From assembly GCF_023078275.1 (NCBI RefSeq), contig NC_062990.1, forward strand, positions 12,601,549 through 12,665,548: 64,000 nucleotides of DNA. The letters are read 5' to 3'. The first letter of the stretch is position 1; each line of letters opens with the position of its first letter. Below, piece after piece: positions 21,907 to 32,434 of this stretch. The position numbers were made by a program, and so were the translations under genes. The notes under the pieces are model-generated. The model saw only the letters and a list, made by a program, of their open reading frames with translations. It was not told where the DNA came from and made no database searches. Origin of the DNA: Leguminivora glycinivorella (taxonomy: Eukaryota > Arthropoda > Insecta > Lepidoptera > Tortricidae).

Positions 21907-22063
21907 TAGTGCGAAAAGGGTTTCCTTCGTATTTTTCCAGAAACGTTCGTATTTGTCATGCTAGTTCAGTCAATGTCAGTACGTCTTGTACTGAGACTGA
22001 CTGAAATAGCATAAGACGATCGTACGTTTCCGTAACAATACGAAAGTAAATCTTTTCGCACTA
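21907..22063. mobile_element. MITE, TAGTGCGAAAAG family
   Basis: Ends 'tagtgcgaaaagg' and 'cttttcgcacta' with complementary inner arms (CTAGTTCAGTCA / TGACTGAAATAG). It abuts the next hairpin at 22065. Confidence 0.65.
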
Positions 22064-22064
22064 A

Positions 22065-22146
22065 GTACTATCAGCTGCAAAAGTGCATTACGAATTTATC
22101 AATGAATTGATTTATTTTACCCATGCACTTTTGCTGCTGATAGTAC
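22065..22146. mobile_element. 82-bp hairpin MITE, GTACTATCAGC family
   Basis: 'gtactatcagctgcaaaagt' pairs with 'acttttgctgctgatagtac' over about 23 bp. It begins one base after the preceding element, so one may have inserted at the other's edge. Confidence 0.65.
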
Positions 22147-22514
22147 ATCTGTACAACGTCAAGTTCGTTCTGTTGTCAAAATTAGATCTCTTAGTTTCAG
22201 TCTATGCTCGTAATGCCCCTTATGCATGTACAAATTCATCTTATCAATAATAAAAAGTAAAATTCCAAACATAGAAAAATGCCGAGGATCTTACTATTTA
22301 AGTTTTTTTTTCGGTATAATATTAATTCAGCTAAATGTTTTTTTTGTTTCTTAAATTATTTTAAGATGATTTTTCTTTAAACCCGTTTTCGGAACCCTAA
22401 TTGAACTAATCACGTCTCAGTAAGTAATCTACCGTAGTTAACGGGTTTTCATTATGTTACTAATTTCAGAACAGACGGTGACTAATCGGCACGGGAGCCG
22501 TTGGGAAACTATTG

Positions 22515-24697
22515 TAGTAAGGCGGCGGAATTGAAAAAAGTCGTCTAGTTTTGAAGTTGATGTGACTGGAGAGTATACTGCTGACAAGTGGTATCGTTGT
22601 GATCGGTAGACTTTACTGAGTACGAAATAATGACTTGTCACTTTCTCAGACTGTGGGGGGGTTAACTATGACGTCACAAAGATCGCGGTCCCGGGTTTCA
22701 ATTTTTTGCCAATTTGTCTAGAACCCCTTATCCAATTTTGAAAAATGAGGTGTCGATTGAAAGCGTATAACATGCTGATTAAGATTTATTATATGTGAAG
22801 AGTATAGTTTTGTTAGTTATTTTTTAATTAATAATAATGCAAAAAATACTTTTTTTTTTACTCTCTTTTTTGATTTTTGTGACTCAAAAAGGCAATGAAA
22901 ACGGCCACTTAGCTAAAAAATATGTTATATAAATCATTTAACTACATTATTAAGCTATCTGTTGCTTTTTAAATTTCTACGATCGGATAATAAATAAGCA
23001 AACTACAACCACATACCTGTAGGCGGGGAGTACCGCTTGACACGCGTTCCCATACATTCGGCGTCTACCAAATTACACCTCGCGCAAAATTCGTTTCAAG
23101 CAGATATACCTCTAATCTTATTCATCGTAACCTATCAATATTGGTATCATTTGAAAGTACAATTAAAGTACTTTAAGACACAATGTCAATCATTTTCATA
23201 AAATCAATAATCGCCAGTCTGTGGTGGTTACAAAGGAAAAAAGTGGGTATGCAATTTGACTGGTTTCCTAGGTTTGATACCCTAGACGAGTTTAAAAGGG
23301 GAGGTAAAGGTGACATATGGGTTGTTCTCTGGCCTAAAAGCTATACAGAGGGTCAGGGGAGAAAAAAACTAGGGTTTAAGTTTAGTTTTAAGTTATTTTT
23401 TCTTTTATTTGTTGATTTTATTGTGTTTAATTTTTTTGTAATTTTATCAAGGATACACATTGGTTTCTTTTGCTGAAAATTCCCTTTTTTATGAGAAATG
23501 TTATGAATTTCATGGCATTTTCCGATAGAGACTAAAATTAACTTTCAAATAAGGCCACATAGTCATACTGATACATAGTCATACCCTTAATATTATATAA
23601 GTAAAAGTATGACTATGTGGCCTACTGATACATAGTCATACCCTTAATATTATATAAGTAAAAGTATGACTATGTGGCCTTATTTGAAAGTTAATTTTAG
23701 TCTCTATCGGAAAAAGCCATAAAATTCATAACATTTCTCATAAAAAAGGCAACTTTTAGCAAAAGAAACCAACGTGTATCCTTGATAAAATTACAAAAAA
23801 ATTTAACACAATAAAATCAACAAATAAAGGAAAAAATAACTTAAAACTAAACTTAAACCCTAGTTTTTTCTCCCCTGACCCTCTGTGTAGCTTTTAGGCC
23901 AGAGAAAAACCCATATGTCACCTTTACCTCCCCTTTTAAACTCGTCTAGGGTATCAAACCTAGGAAACCAGTCAAATTGCATACCCACTTTTTTCCTTTG
24001 TAACCACCACAGACTGGCGATTATTGATTTTAAAAAATGATTGACATTGTTTTTTAAAGTACTTTAATTGTGCTTTCAAATGATATCAATATTGATAGGT
24101 TACGATGAATAAGATTAGAGGTATATCTGCTTGAAACGAATTTTGCGCGAGGTGTAATTTGGTAGACGCCGAATGTATGGGAACGCGTGTCAAGCGGTAC
24201 TCCCGCCTACAGGTATGTGGTTGTAGTTTGCTCATTTATTATCCGATCGTAGAAATTCAAAAAGCAACAGATAGCTTAATAATGTAGTTAAATGATTTAT
24301 ATAACATATTTTTTAGCTAAGTGGCCGTTTTCATTGCCTTTTTGAGTCACAAAAATCAAAAAAGAGAGTAAAAAAACGTATTTTTTGCATTATTGTTAAT
24401 TAAAAAATAACTAACAAAACTATACTTTTCACATATAATAAATCTTAATCAGCATGTTATACGCTTTCAATCGACACCTCATTTTTCAAAATTGGATAAG
24501 GGGTTCTAGACAAATTGGCAAAAAAATTAAACCCGGGACCGCGATCTTTGTGACGTCATAGTTAACCCCCCCACAGTCTGAGAAAGTGACAAGTCATTAT
24601 TTCGTACTCAGTAAAGTGTACCGATCACAACGATACCACTTGTCAGCAGTATACTCTCCAGTCACATCAACTTTTCCCGAGACCCTCTCGCCGCTCT
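22515..24697. mobile_element. 2.2 kb foldback element with ~1 kb near-identical arms
   Basis: From about 22554 the text is repeated in reverse complement back from 24673 with few differences: 'agttgatgtgactggagagt' against 'actctccagtcacatcaact', 'gacgtcacaaagatcgcggt' against 'accgcgatctttgtgacgtc', 'cctgtaggcgg' against 'ccgcctacagg'. The centre (23566-23690) holds a short tandem pair around 'acatagtcatacccttaata'. More diverged arm sequence extends outward to a possible 7-bp duplication ACTATTG (22508-22514 and 24698-24704). No transposase is present; a 97-codon frame in the left arm has no family resemblance. The high arm identity suggests a young insertion or gene conversion. Confidence 0.75.
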
Positions 24698-24799
24698 ACT
24701 ATTGGTGATTATATTGATGAACCAAGAACTATTAAAATGTCAGAAATAAATTATCCAGATTTTTAAAATTATTACACAACTCCGCATGTATTTCCAAAC

Positions 24800-24890
24800 G
24801 AGGTAGACAGAGCCCATGTAACATTTTCAGTGCCACCCATGGCAATTAAGGGGTTGAAAGAAAACAAGATTCGAAATAAGACTGGTTCGA
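24800..24890 (-). mobile_element. LINE-like 3' end fragment, (CATA)n-tail family
   Basis: 'gaggtagacagagcccatgt', 'cagtgccacccatggcaatt' and 'aaggggttgaaagaaaacaa' match the body of the copies at 42697, 54836 and 57803. Both ends are lost. Confidence 0.55.
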
Positions 24891-24894
24891 AACA

Positions 24895-25355
24895 AAAAAA
24901 CTTACATTTTATTTTGTGCTTGTACAAATGCGCTGGGACTAAATAGGATATGAAGGAATTTAATATGCTACTTTTACAAAGAGCAATGATTAATATAAAT
25001 ATTGCATAATTGCTATTCAGGATTTTTTATTAATATGGATTGTGTAAGAGACTTCAAAACGAACACACTATTTTCTTTACTGAACAAAGGTCTCTTTCAG
25101 CCGAGGCTATCAATTTTACTAATCACAAAAAGTACGAAGTAACTTCTGACCAAAATAAAGCCAAACAAAGTACAACCTATATTGAGTTATATATACCTAG
25201 CCAACGACAACACAGCAGTGACTTTGACAACCCGCCGGAGCAAGTCGTTGATCTGTGTAAGCGTCCCCCAATAAAAAAAGTGTTATTTGAAATGTCAAAC
25301 ATCTATTGAATTTTGGTGTTTAATCCTTGGAACTTGGCTTTGTTATCTCTTTAAC
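24895..25355. other. No supported gene
   Basis: An 85-90 codon open frame (25040-25309, plus) starts right after an in-frame stop and has no early ATG. It contains no recognised motif and is treated as chance. Confidence 0.3.
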
Positions 25356-25359
25356 TGTA

Positions 25360-25402
25360 GTTAAAACCAAATGTACACAAATGTGTACATTTGGTTTTAA
25401 AC
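25360..25402. repeat. 43-bp near-perfect hairpin
   Basis: 'ttaaaaccaaatgtacaca' and 'tgtgtacatttggttttaa' pair around a 3-4 base loop. Isolated; its function is unknown. Confidence 0.7.
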
Positions 25403-25574
25403 TTGTCATTCACCACTCGTCAGCGTGCTTTAATGAGTGTGTTGTAAATTGAAATGGCGTCGTGCGCTCAGAATAGTCACTTCGTGGGGTAGGGCCGTTG
25501 GCCTATCGGATTGGCATTCGATTAGCTAACAATTGTTTAGGGTCGTCACATCAGCAGGAAAAGGGTTAGTTTTA

Positions 25575-25825
25575 GCTGTTTGCTCTATAACAGCACAGTA
25601 TAATAAAGAGTACTATCGTACAGTATGGCCACTCCCGCTCCCCGCTGAAAGTGCCGCCCGACCCCTCTCAGTTACCGCCTGTCAAAAACCCGAACAGTCG
25701 ACCTGTCATTGTCATATCTCACGCATACAAGCATGGTACGTGTTCACGTACACGAGCAGAGAATGTGTGCTAGGAACGCGCCTCTTTCATATATATGTTT
25801 AAATCGCCAGTGTGCGAGATGTGAT
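25575..25825 (+). repeat. Dispersed repeat shared with 19480-19735
   Basis: 'agagtactatcgtacagtat', 'ctccccgctgaaagtgccgc', 'gtcgacctgtcattgtcata' and 'gaacgcgcctctttcatata' match the inverted copy. An open frame at 25533-25802 lies in it and is not considered a gene. Confidence 0.75.
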
Positions 25826-25829
25826 AACA

Positions 25830-26975
25830 GTGATGATGGGCAAACTTTTTTCATTGGGGGCCAAAATATGATGGAATTTTAGAGGTAGGCTAGATTTACA
25901 CCAAAAACGAATTTTTACTACAGTGCTGGCCATATAACACACTATTTAGAAAGACCGCTGGCAGGCCGGATACAGCAAGACATAACATATTTTAATCTGA
26001 TTCCCTTTTCATTCTTTCATATTTTGGTTGAAAGGAGAAATCATACGTAACCTCCTAATATTTGAACTACATACTTATAGTGAAATAATAGGTTTAAAAT
26101 TAAAAACTGCAATAATTACTCGTTACGTGGCCAGCATCAGTCGTTTGATATGATATGGCCTATCACGTCAGTGCGGCCATTTCGCACTTTCTGCTAGTGC
26201 AAAAAGGACGCCTCGACTCGACGCGACAAAATATATCACGCTAGTGTGCTAGGCTCGCAGAGGCATATATGTAATGCCAAATTTCTACTACACACATACA
26301 TTTTCAAATAAATTAAATTTTAATATCTTCTTCTGGAAACCCTGCTCATAAAAGATGCATTGAAACTTAAGAATTTACATATCCACCAAAGCTGAATTAA
26401 CAAAATATACTAGCCCTCATAACCTTACAATCAGAACTCTTTTGTAATCATTTTAAAGTTTATTTTCAAATAAGAACTTAGTTGCATTCTATTCGGATAT
26501 CCAACGGAAGAATCTAGTATGAAAATATATTCTACTTTGTTGTGTTAAGGTTGACTTCCAGTGTAATGTTCAGAAAACAGGACACAGTGTAAATATTCAG
26601 TGGACAATTCTGGGAATAAGAATATTTAAAGTGGTCAGACTTGCTGCATTCGGGATAAGTGTTTTTAGGAATTGGCTGCGATACACATGCTTGTAGCTTG
26701 CACAACTGGCATTGTGACACTGTAGAACCTTTTCACAGCAAACATGGAACACAGAGCAACCCCTGAGGAGGTTCTCTGTGACATGGAAGCACGTCGAAGT
26801 GATTTCTATGACAAATCCGTGAAATACGTCACGGTGTCAATAAGACAGGGTTCTAGGTTCTAGAGTGACCTAGGATTGAAATTTGTTAACTATACAAGAT
26901 ACTTGCATGCCAGTCCATTTGACAGTATTTTTTTACGCGGCTGGCATGCCAGTTGTGCAGTGCAGTGCAGTTAAA
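25830..26975. other. 1.1 kb without a clear feature
   Basis: AT-rich. 'gcaaaaaggacgcctcgact' near 26200 resembles part of the 55579 MITE family. A weak hairpin with GGCATGCCAG arms lies at 26907-26952. Confidence 0.35.
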
Positions 26976-26979
26976 ACAG

Positions 26980-27228
26980 CACTGAGAGAAAATACAACCA
27001 GTTTTCATGTTCGTTCAACAAGTTTTTTGGTTAAAATAGCGCCTACGTGTTCTTTGGTTCAAACAACAAGCTACTTGTCATTTGAATGGGCAATATATTT
27101 GAATCAACAAGTCGATTTTATAAAAACAACCTGACACATATTGTTTTAAACATACGTTTGGCTGATTCAAACGGATAAACCGCAACAAGTCGAACTTGTT
27201 AAATTCACAATGCAAATTTCTCTCAGTG
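26980..27228. mobile_element. MITE-like element with CACTGAGAGAAA ends
   Basis: 'cactgagagaaaatacaac' at the left and 'gcaaatttctctcagtg' at the right are inverted. The inside is AT-rich with AACAAG-type repeats. No target duplication was identified. Confidence 0.55.
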
Positions 27229-27229
27229 A

Positions 27230-28020
27230 ATCGATAACGATCATAATCAACTATTGCTTCTAAAGAATACATTACAAAGTCGGTGCTAAATTTATCGGAG
27301 AACTACCTACACCATTATATAAACGATTTTTTAGTACAAACATTTGTTCGTTGGTTGGTACGTGGTGTCGTATCGTTTTTCGCTCGTGTATGTATACTTT
27401 AAATTCGTCAAGTCATATAAACTAATAGGTCTATGCGGAAAGACAAAAGAAACTGGATGTGATCACATACAAATACATTCCTCAACTTTTTCCGAGCAGA
27501 CTCTAATTCAGTGTAATGTTCACCCTTATTTTTCTACAGCAGCAGTCTAACAAAGAAAACTTATAATTCGTAGTGCACCTTAATATTAGCCAAGTGCTAT
27601 CCAGAAAGTTATAATTCGAGCTAACCAGTGTCCTCGACTTACTTTGCCGACCTGGATTCGTGTGCCAAACCTTCAGTGTTTGAAGTATTCGTAATACAAT
27701 TGTTTCTAAACATTTTTTACCTAGACTGGATTTGCATGCGGGTGTCAGCCACACTTTACTTTTTTTATGTTTTTGCTTTAGGAAGGTGGCACTGGCAGAG
27801 AAGCGTACTTAATGATCTGAACTTACCTTAGATTTTTCATATAATGGAAACTGAATGAAAGTGCCTAAAGGATTCATTTGCTACTTTTTCTTTATATTAG
27901 CCTCGTAAGACCTAAGACAACTTTCCATTTTTTTTTTTATTTGTATTAGAGATCTAAACTCGAATATAATTTGTACTTTTACCGCTAGAACTTACGATGA
28001 TAGTATTCATCTTACTCTTT
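27230..28020. other. No supported gene
   Basis: AT-rich; several 65-85 codon frames on both strands without known motifs. A strong-looking 3' splice site (TTTTTGCTTTAG, AG at 27779-27780) is followed by only a short frame that stops within 40 bases, so no exon is called. Confidence 0.35.
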
Positions 28021-28021
28021 C

Positions 28022-28135
28022 TCTTTTTCTCTGTTTTTGCCTAGTCTTCGGCTTCCTCAGGTGAGATGAGATCAACTATTTTCTTTCATATCCGCTTTGC
28101 TGACGTCCAGCCATCGCTTCTTAGGTTTATGATGA
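28022..28135 (-). pseudogene. RTE-like LINE, C-terminal coding scrap
   Basis: The minus strand reads KKRWLDVSKADMKENS then a stop, and next, in the same frame, GSRRLGKNREKEK; this matches the 'PKKRWLDVVREDMK...' C-terminal stretch typical of these LINEs. About 35 codons remain with at least one in-frame stop. No other LINE domain lies nearby. Confidence 0.6.
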
Positions 28136-28139
28136 CATG

Positions 28140-28660
28140 ACTTTTTTTGACTATCGATGACGCTATAATGTCATAGACCTTTTTGGCTCAAAAATACAAA
28201 ATTTGCGAACGTTGAAGCGAAAGCTGACTCCCATGCCAACTGATGGACAATACAGTCCTATAACATATATACAAAGTGTCTTTTTATATTGGATATTTGC
28301 TGAACTTCAGTCCCTATAAAAACGAGGACTGAAAAATAATATTACTCCAATACGAAATGAGGCGATTTTATAAGGAATTTATAACAAATACGTCCGTTAT
28401 ACAATTGACAGCATTACTCTTATGCACAAATGTATTATCTATCTAAAGAATGTGTGTCGCTTAAATCCTTTTAGAACGAATGGTAGGTCTTGGAGCAGAT
28501 CCAATGTTTCACGCGTTCGTGGGAGATTGATTTCACGGTTGTTTTTATAACGAATTGATGACAGTAAAATTTTAGTTGGCATGATAATAGTTGTAATTTG
28601 TAATAAATATATACACGTTCTATTTAAACTGTATTGTTGAGGTAGAGGTATATCTTCATA
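28140..28660. other. No recognisable feature
   Basis: AT-rich spacer. The minus-strand frame at 28439-28681 has no known motif. Confidence 0.35.
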
Positions 28661-28662
28661 TA

Positions 28663-29224
28663 TACACGGTGTAACCGACAAAAAAACCGAAAGATTTTAA
28701 TTACGCATTGCATTTGTGAGGCCAAAAGAAAGATGAAATGTTATATGACGTTAAGCAAATACCTACGCCAAATTTTTTTTTTTATGTTTTTTCACATAAA
28801 ATGTTAATGTTATTCGTTAAAAGTGGCACTTAAAATAAAGATTTTTTTAATACTTTTTGCAATGAGTCACTCTTTAATTATTTATTTATTTAGGTCATTA
28901 CAAAAAACAATCTAAAACTAATTACAACAGTATCGTTAAACCAGTAAGGTTTGTCTCGATATCTATTCCATTCCGCGGTAGATTTTATACAACATACGTG
29001 TGTGATATCAACGAGGATAGTTAGATTTTGCCCGATTATAATGGCATCATCGCCATCAAGAGACCATATGTGCTGAGAAATAATAAGTAATTGTTAATTT
29101 TTTTATTGCTAATAACTCTGAAAGTAATCCTGAAAAGTTTTTATGACATTTTAGTCTTCTGATGTGTCGTATGCCTGATCATACGCTGTTAAAACTGTTC
29201 GGTTTCCTCATGTTACACCGTGTA
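28663..29224. mobile_element. Non-autonomous DNA element with TACACGGTGTAAC ends
   Basis: 13-bp perfect terminal inverted repeats 'tacacggtgtaac' and 'gttacaccgtgta', and slightly inside 'ccgacaaaaaaaccga' against 'ctgttcggtttcct'. A TA duplication cannot be excluded. It contains a LINE tail insertion (28877). No coding capacity. Confidence 0.6.
28877..29000 (-). mobile_element. LINE 3' end with (AAATA)n tail
   Basis: 'taattatttatttatttagg' followed by 'tcattacaaaaaacaatcta' reads on the minus strand as a LINE 3' UTR and A-rich tail. The left edge is clear; the inner edge is uncertain. Confidence 0.4.
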
Positions 29225-29938
29225 TTGCCTTTATTTATTTTTTAGTATGAATAGGACTTCCAAAAACTTCATTGGACAAGTAATCCCCTTGTCTTTGTAG
29301 GTTAGTCGAGAATGTCCCAATGCTCTCTAGATCCTGTTTGAATAGTTAATTAAACTTTTTTGTCTTTTTACTTTCCGTATAACTATGGCTGATTTGGCTT
29401 TGCAAGCATACACTCAGCTCACAGAACCCCTAATTTTATAATTTTCGTAACTCAATCCGTACCTTTGTTCTTCTCGATTTGTTTATGAAACTGTAATGAA
29501 TGGTATAGGTAGTTTCAACTCAGTTGAGGCCACGCACACTATAACACTGTCATGTAATGACAACGAGATTTTGAAATTAGTGTTCTTACCGTGTACCGAC
29601 TGCAGATTCAACAGTGAATTGCAAGAAAGACCAAAAAGTTTCTATTTACTATTTTGTTAAGAATTACGTCTATAGAACAATTTTCAAACAAAACAGAAAA
29701 TAAAATATCTCTTATGTGATTAATTAATTGTCAGATTATAAATAAATAAATAAATATTTTTTCATTACTTATTAGCAGACATAGAAGTCGCAGTAGCAAT
29801 AACGTCAATTAACATAGGGACATCCTTCCGATATAAAATATATCGATAGCTGAATACTTATTTGGAAGTGAAATTTCATATGAGCTATAAAGTTCACCGG
29901 ATAATTTAATTTAATAAAATAATATCGTTTGTCCTTAG
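29225..29938. other. AT-rich DNA upstream of the 29939 exon candidate
   Basis: No repeat recognised. It ends with TTTGTCCTTAG (AG at 29937-29938), a plausible 3' splice site. Confidence 0.35.
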
Positions 29939-30194
29939 CAAAATTTTATTCGTGCCACCGCGACTTCCAGCTAGTAATACTGAGTTCATATTTAATAGCG
30001 TCATGAGAAAATTAAACGAAGAAATAGCAGCACTTGATAAAGAAACGTTTCACAGTATTTTCCGAAAAACCCAAGAAAACGAAGAAAGATATAGGGAAAG
30101 GGAACCTATGATAGATGATTTAACCGAAAACCAAAACCTTATAATCAATCCTAACGAATCAGATGAAGATATGCCAAGTGGCGGTGGTTTATAA
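29939..30194 (+). CDS. Candidate terminal exon of a host gene
   Basis: Follows a pyrimidine-rich 3' splice site; the first base would complete a split codon, then an open frame runs to TAA at 30192-30194. The 84-residue tail is strongly charged, with KLNEEIAALDKETF (helical in character), ENEERYREREPMIDDL and an acidic, glycine-ending C-terminus ESDEDMPSGGGL. Codon use is balanced rather than just A/T-filled, unlike chance frames nearby. AATAAATAATAA near 30248 could supply a poly(A) signal. Several ATGs lie inside, so it could be a small gene, but the open text upstream to the splice site favours an exon. I do not recognise the protein. Confidence 0.45.
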
Positions 30195-30599
30195 AAGGAT
30201 TTGTTCATTATTTTTTACTGCTTTTAATACCATTAATGATAAATATATCAATAAATAATAATGTTTTTCAAAAATATATTAATCGTTTTTTTTACATTCA
30301 CTCACTCATTTCATTCATTAATTTTTTTGCAATCAGTACTAATCTTCATTTAGCTGTGTGTGTTATCATTCACTTCAACCTCCGTGGAATTACCTATATG
30401 AAAAGAACGATTAACAATCGAATGTCATCGTTCTCGATTATCGATCGTGACCTAGACATCAAAAGGTTGATGCAATGGAATCGTAACGAGTTTAATTCAA
30501 TCTAATTCTGAATACATTTAGAACGCGACCTTGGGATGGGAGCGAGTTCTGTCTGATATAAAATGAACGCATCTTTAGTGTTTGTTTACAGTTACAAAA

Positions 30600-30706
30600 C
30601 ACTTACACACACTATGGTTGACTGGTAGAGAATGTCATTTGGCATTTTGTCCGCCATTTGTATATTATTGAAGATAGATGTGTGTGCAATAAAGTTTAAA
30701 TAAAGA
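30600..30706 (+). mobile_element. LINE 3' UTR fragment
   Basis: 'tggttgactggtagagaatg', 'attttgtccgccatttgtat' and 'gcaataaagtttaaataaa' form a 3' UTR that I associate with lepidopteran non-LTR elements. It lies just downstream of the candidate terminal exon. Confidence 0.6.
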
Positions 30707-30709
30707 ATG

Positions 30710-31050
30710 TAAACATGATGATTAGATAAAACTGATGCATGGGAAATGTATGTGCACATGTGAATCTAAGTTTGCAATTTTGATGCCCAGGACGTTGCAA
30801 GTGTTAAGTGAAATATTTTGTTTTTCACTCAGTTACAAAATTTGTTTAACCTACGTGCTTTGAGACCCTCACAGCGCCCAAAATTCCCCATCTTCCGGAA
30901 TCGTTCGCTTGCTCGGTGTATATATCAATATATTCAATATTGGCACGTGCGGTTAAAGAACAACTTTGCCCCTTTTAAAACAAATAACTATTCCTATGGT
31001 GTGTGTGTGTAGGAAAATAAAAGAACAAAATATATATGTCTTCTACGATT
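30710..31050. other. No recognisable feature
   Basis: AT-rich sequence leading to the tail of the large minus-strand LINE. Confidence 0.4.
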
Positions 31051-31051
31051 T

Positions 31052-31052
31052 T

Positions 31053-31087
<35 letters not shown>

Positions 31088-31425
31088 TTTATTTGCATAA
31101 AATAGTGTATAGTAAGATGGTCAAGAGGTACAATTTCGTTCAACTATTTTGCCTATAAAAAGCGTGCAAATATGATTTAACTAATCTAGGAACATACATA
31201 TAGTATCAATTTTATTAATCTATATAGCTTTACAATTAACATGCATATTATCATACATTTCACTACGTTACTAATTATAATATTTAAATTAGAATAGTAA
31301 GAAAAATACAAACATTTCAAATTTAATAATTTACCCACACAATTCATACTTAATTAAAATGTTTATTAATTTATTTTTTAATTATTAATTAATTCAATAA
31401 ATTTAAAGTAATGCGCCTATCTATT
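31052..31425 (-). mobile_element. LINE 3' UTR and (TTAC)n tail
   Basis: A run of TAAG units at 31052-31087 (TTAC on the element's strand) closes the LINE. Between it and the stop codon at 31426 lies AT-rich 3' UTR. No target duplication has been paired with the 5' side. Confidence 0.7.
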
Positions 31426-32434
31426 TTATGATGTCAAAAATTCATTAATTGAATAAAATCTTTTTTCTAACAACCAGTTACTCAGTTTTGATATACATGC
31501 TTTATAAGGCAGGGATTTTATGTCTTCAGGGACCTGATTGTAAATTTTTATTGCCATGCTGTAACTGTTCCTGTCACACAGTTTCGTTGTCGCCTTAGGT
31601 TTTACTAGTCTTAATGGATATCTCGTATTAAAGCTACATATGTCTTCCAATTTCGTAAACAAGGATTGATTTGACTTGACAAATTTGGTGACTTCCAGAA
31701 TGTATAAGGATGGTAAGGTTAACAGTTTTAGTTCAGCGAAGAGATTCCTGCAAGATGTTCTTGAGGGTTTCCTACAAATCGCCTTAATGCACTTTTTTTG
31801 ACAGATAAAGAGTCGTTCTATTTCACAACAGTTTCCCCAGAGTACGACTCCATATCTTAGCAAGGACGCAACATAGCCATGATATGCAAGTAGAGCAGTG
31901 TCCCTGTTTACACAAGTTGCAAGTCGCCGGAGCGGATAAACAAAACTATTTAAGCTTTTGCATTTCTTTTCAATTTGGGGTTTCCATGAGCAATTTTTAT
32001 CTACAACTATACCTAGAAACGTTACTACATCAGTTTCGTGTATAGTTTGATCATTATATTTGACATTTAATTCAGGCACTTCTTTTCTATTACAAAATTG
32101 TACGAAATTGGTTTTATCAAAGTTAACATTCAAATTATTTGCTTCTAGCCATTCAATTACTCTCGTAACTTCAGTATTTATGTCATCATTATAAGTATCA
32201 ATATTATTACATGTTATTACTAGGGAAATGTCATCGGCAAATAGGATACATTGGTTATCTGTAATGTTCGGTAAATCATTAATATACAGCAGAAATAATA
32301 AAGGGCCCAGAACACTCCCTTGTGGAACACCAACACTATTCACTGCAATATCTGATCTAACATAGCCTATGGTATTACCATCGTCAATATTTTCAATTTG
32401 GACACACTGTTTGCGGTTATGCAGGTAACTACTT
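31426..32434 (-). pseudogene. Jockey/CR1-type LINE, C-terminal half of reverse transcriptase
   Basis: The 305-codon frame (31426-32343) has VPQGSVLGPLLFLLYINDL (residues 6-24) and the catalytic FADD (35-38), then thumb and C-terminal domain to a normal stop. Upstream codons in the same frame continue to YLHNRKQCVQIENIDD, ending abruptly at 32434 where the foldback element begins. The text resumes across that insertion at 36048. Reading frame intact in this half, so the LINE was probably not old when interrupted. Confidence 0.9.

Noticed and set aside
23183..23476. 97-codon open frame in the 22.5 kb palindrome
   Set aside because: It lies in a palindrome arm, is hydrophobic and lysine-rich without motifs, and the mirrored copy is not kept open.
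25040..25309. 85-90 codon open frame resembling coding text
   Set aside because: An in-frame stop lies just upstream, there is no early ATG, and no splice acceptor falls between them that would keep the frame.
27781..27830. Strong-looking 3' splice site followed by a short frame
   Set aside because: The frames stop within about 40 bases and no poly(A) signal or homology supports an exon.
31052..31090. Direct-repeat array that might be a CRISPR or regulatory array
   Set aside because: It is a simple TAAG run at the tail of a LINE; no spacers.
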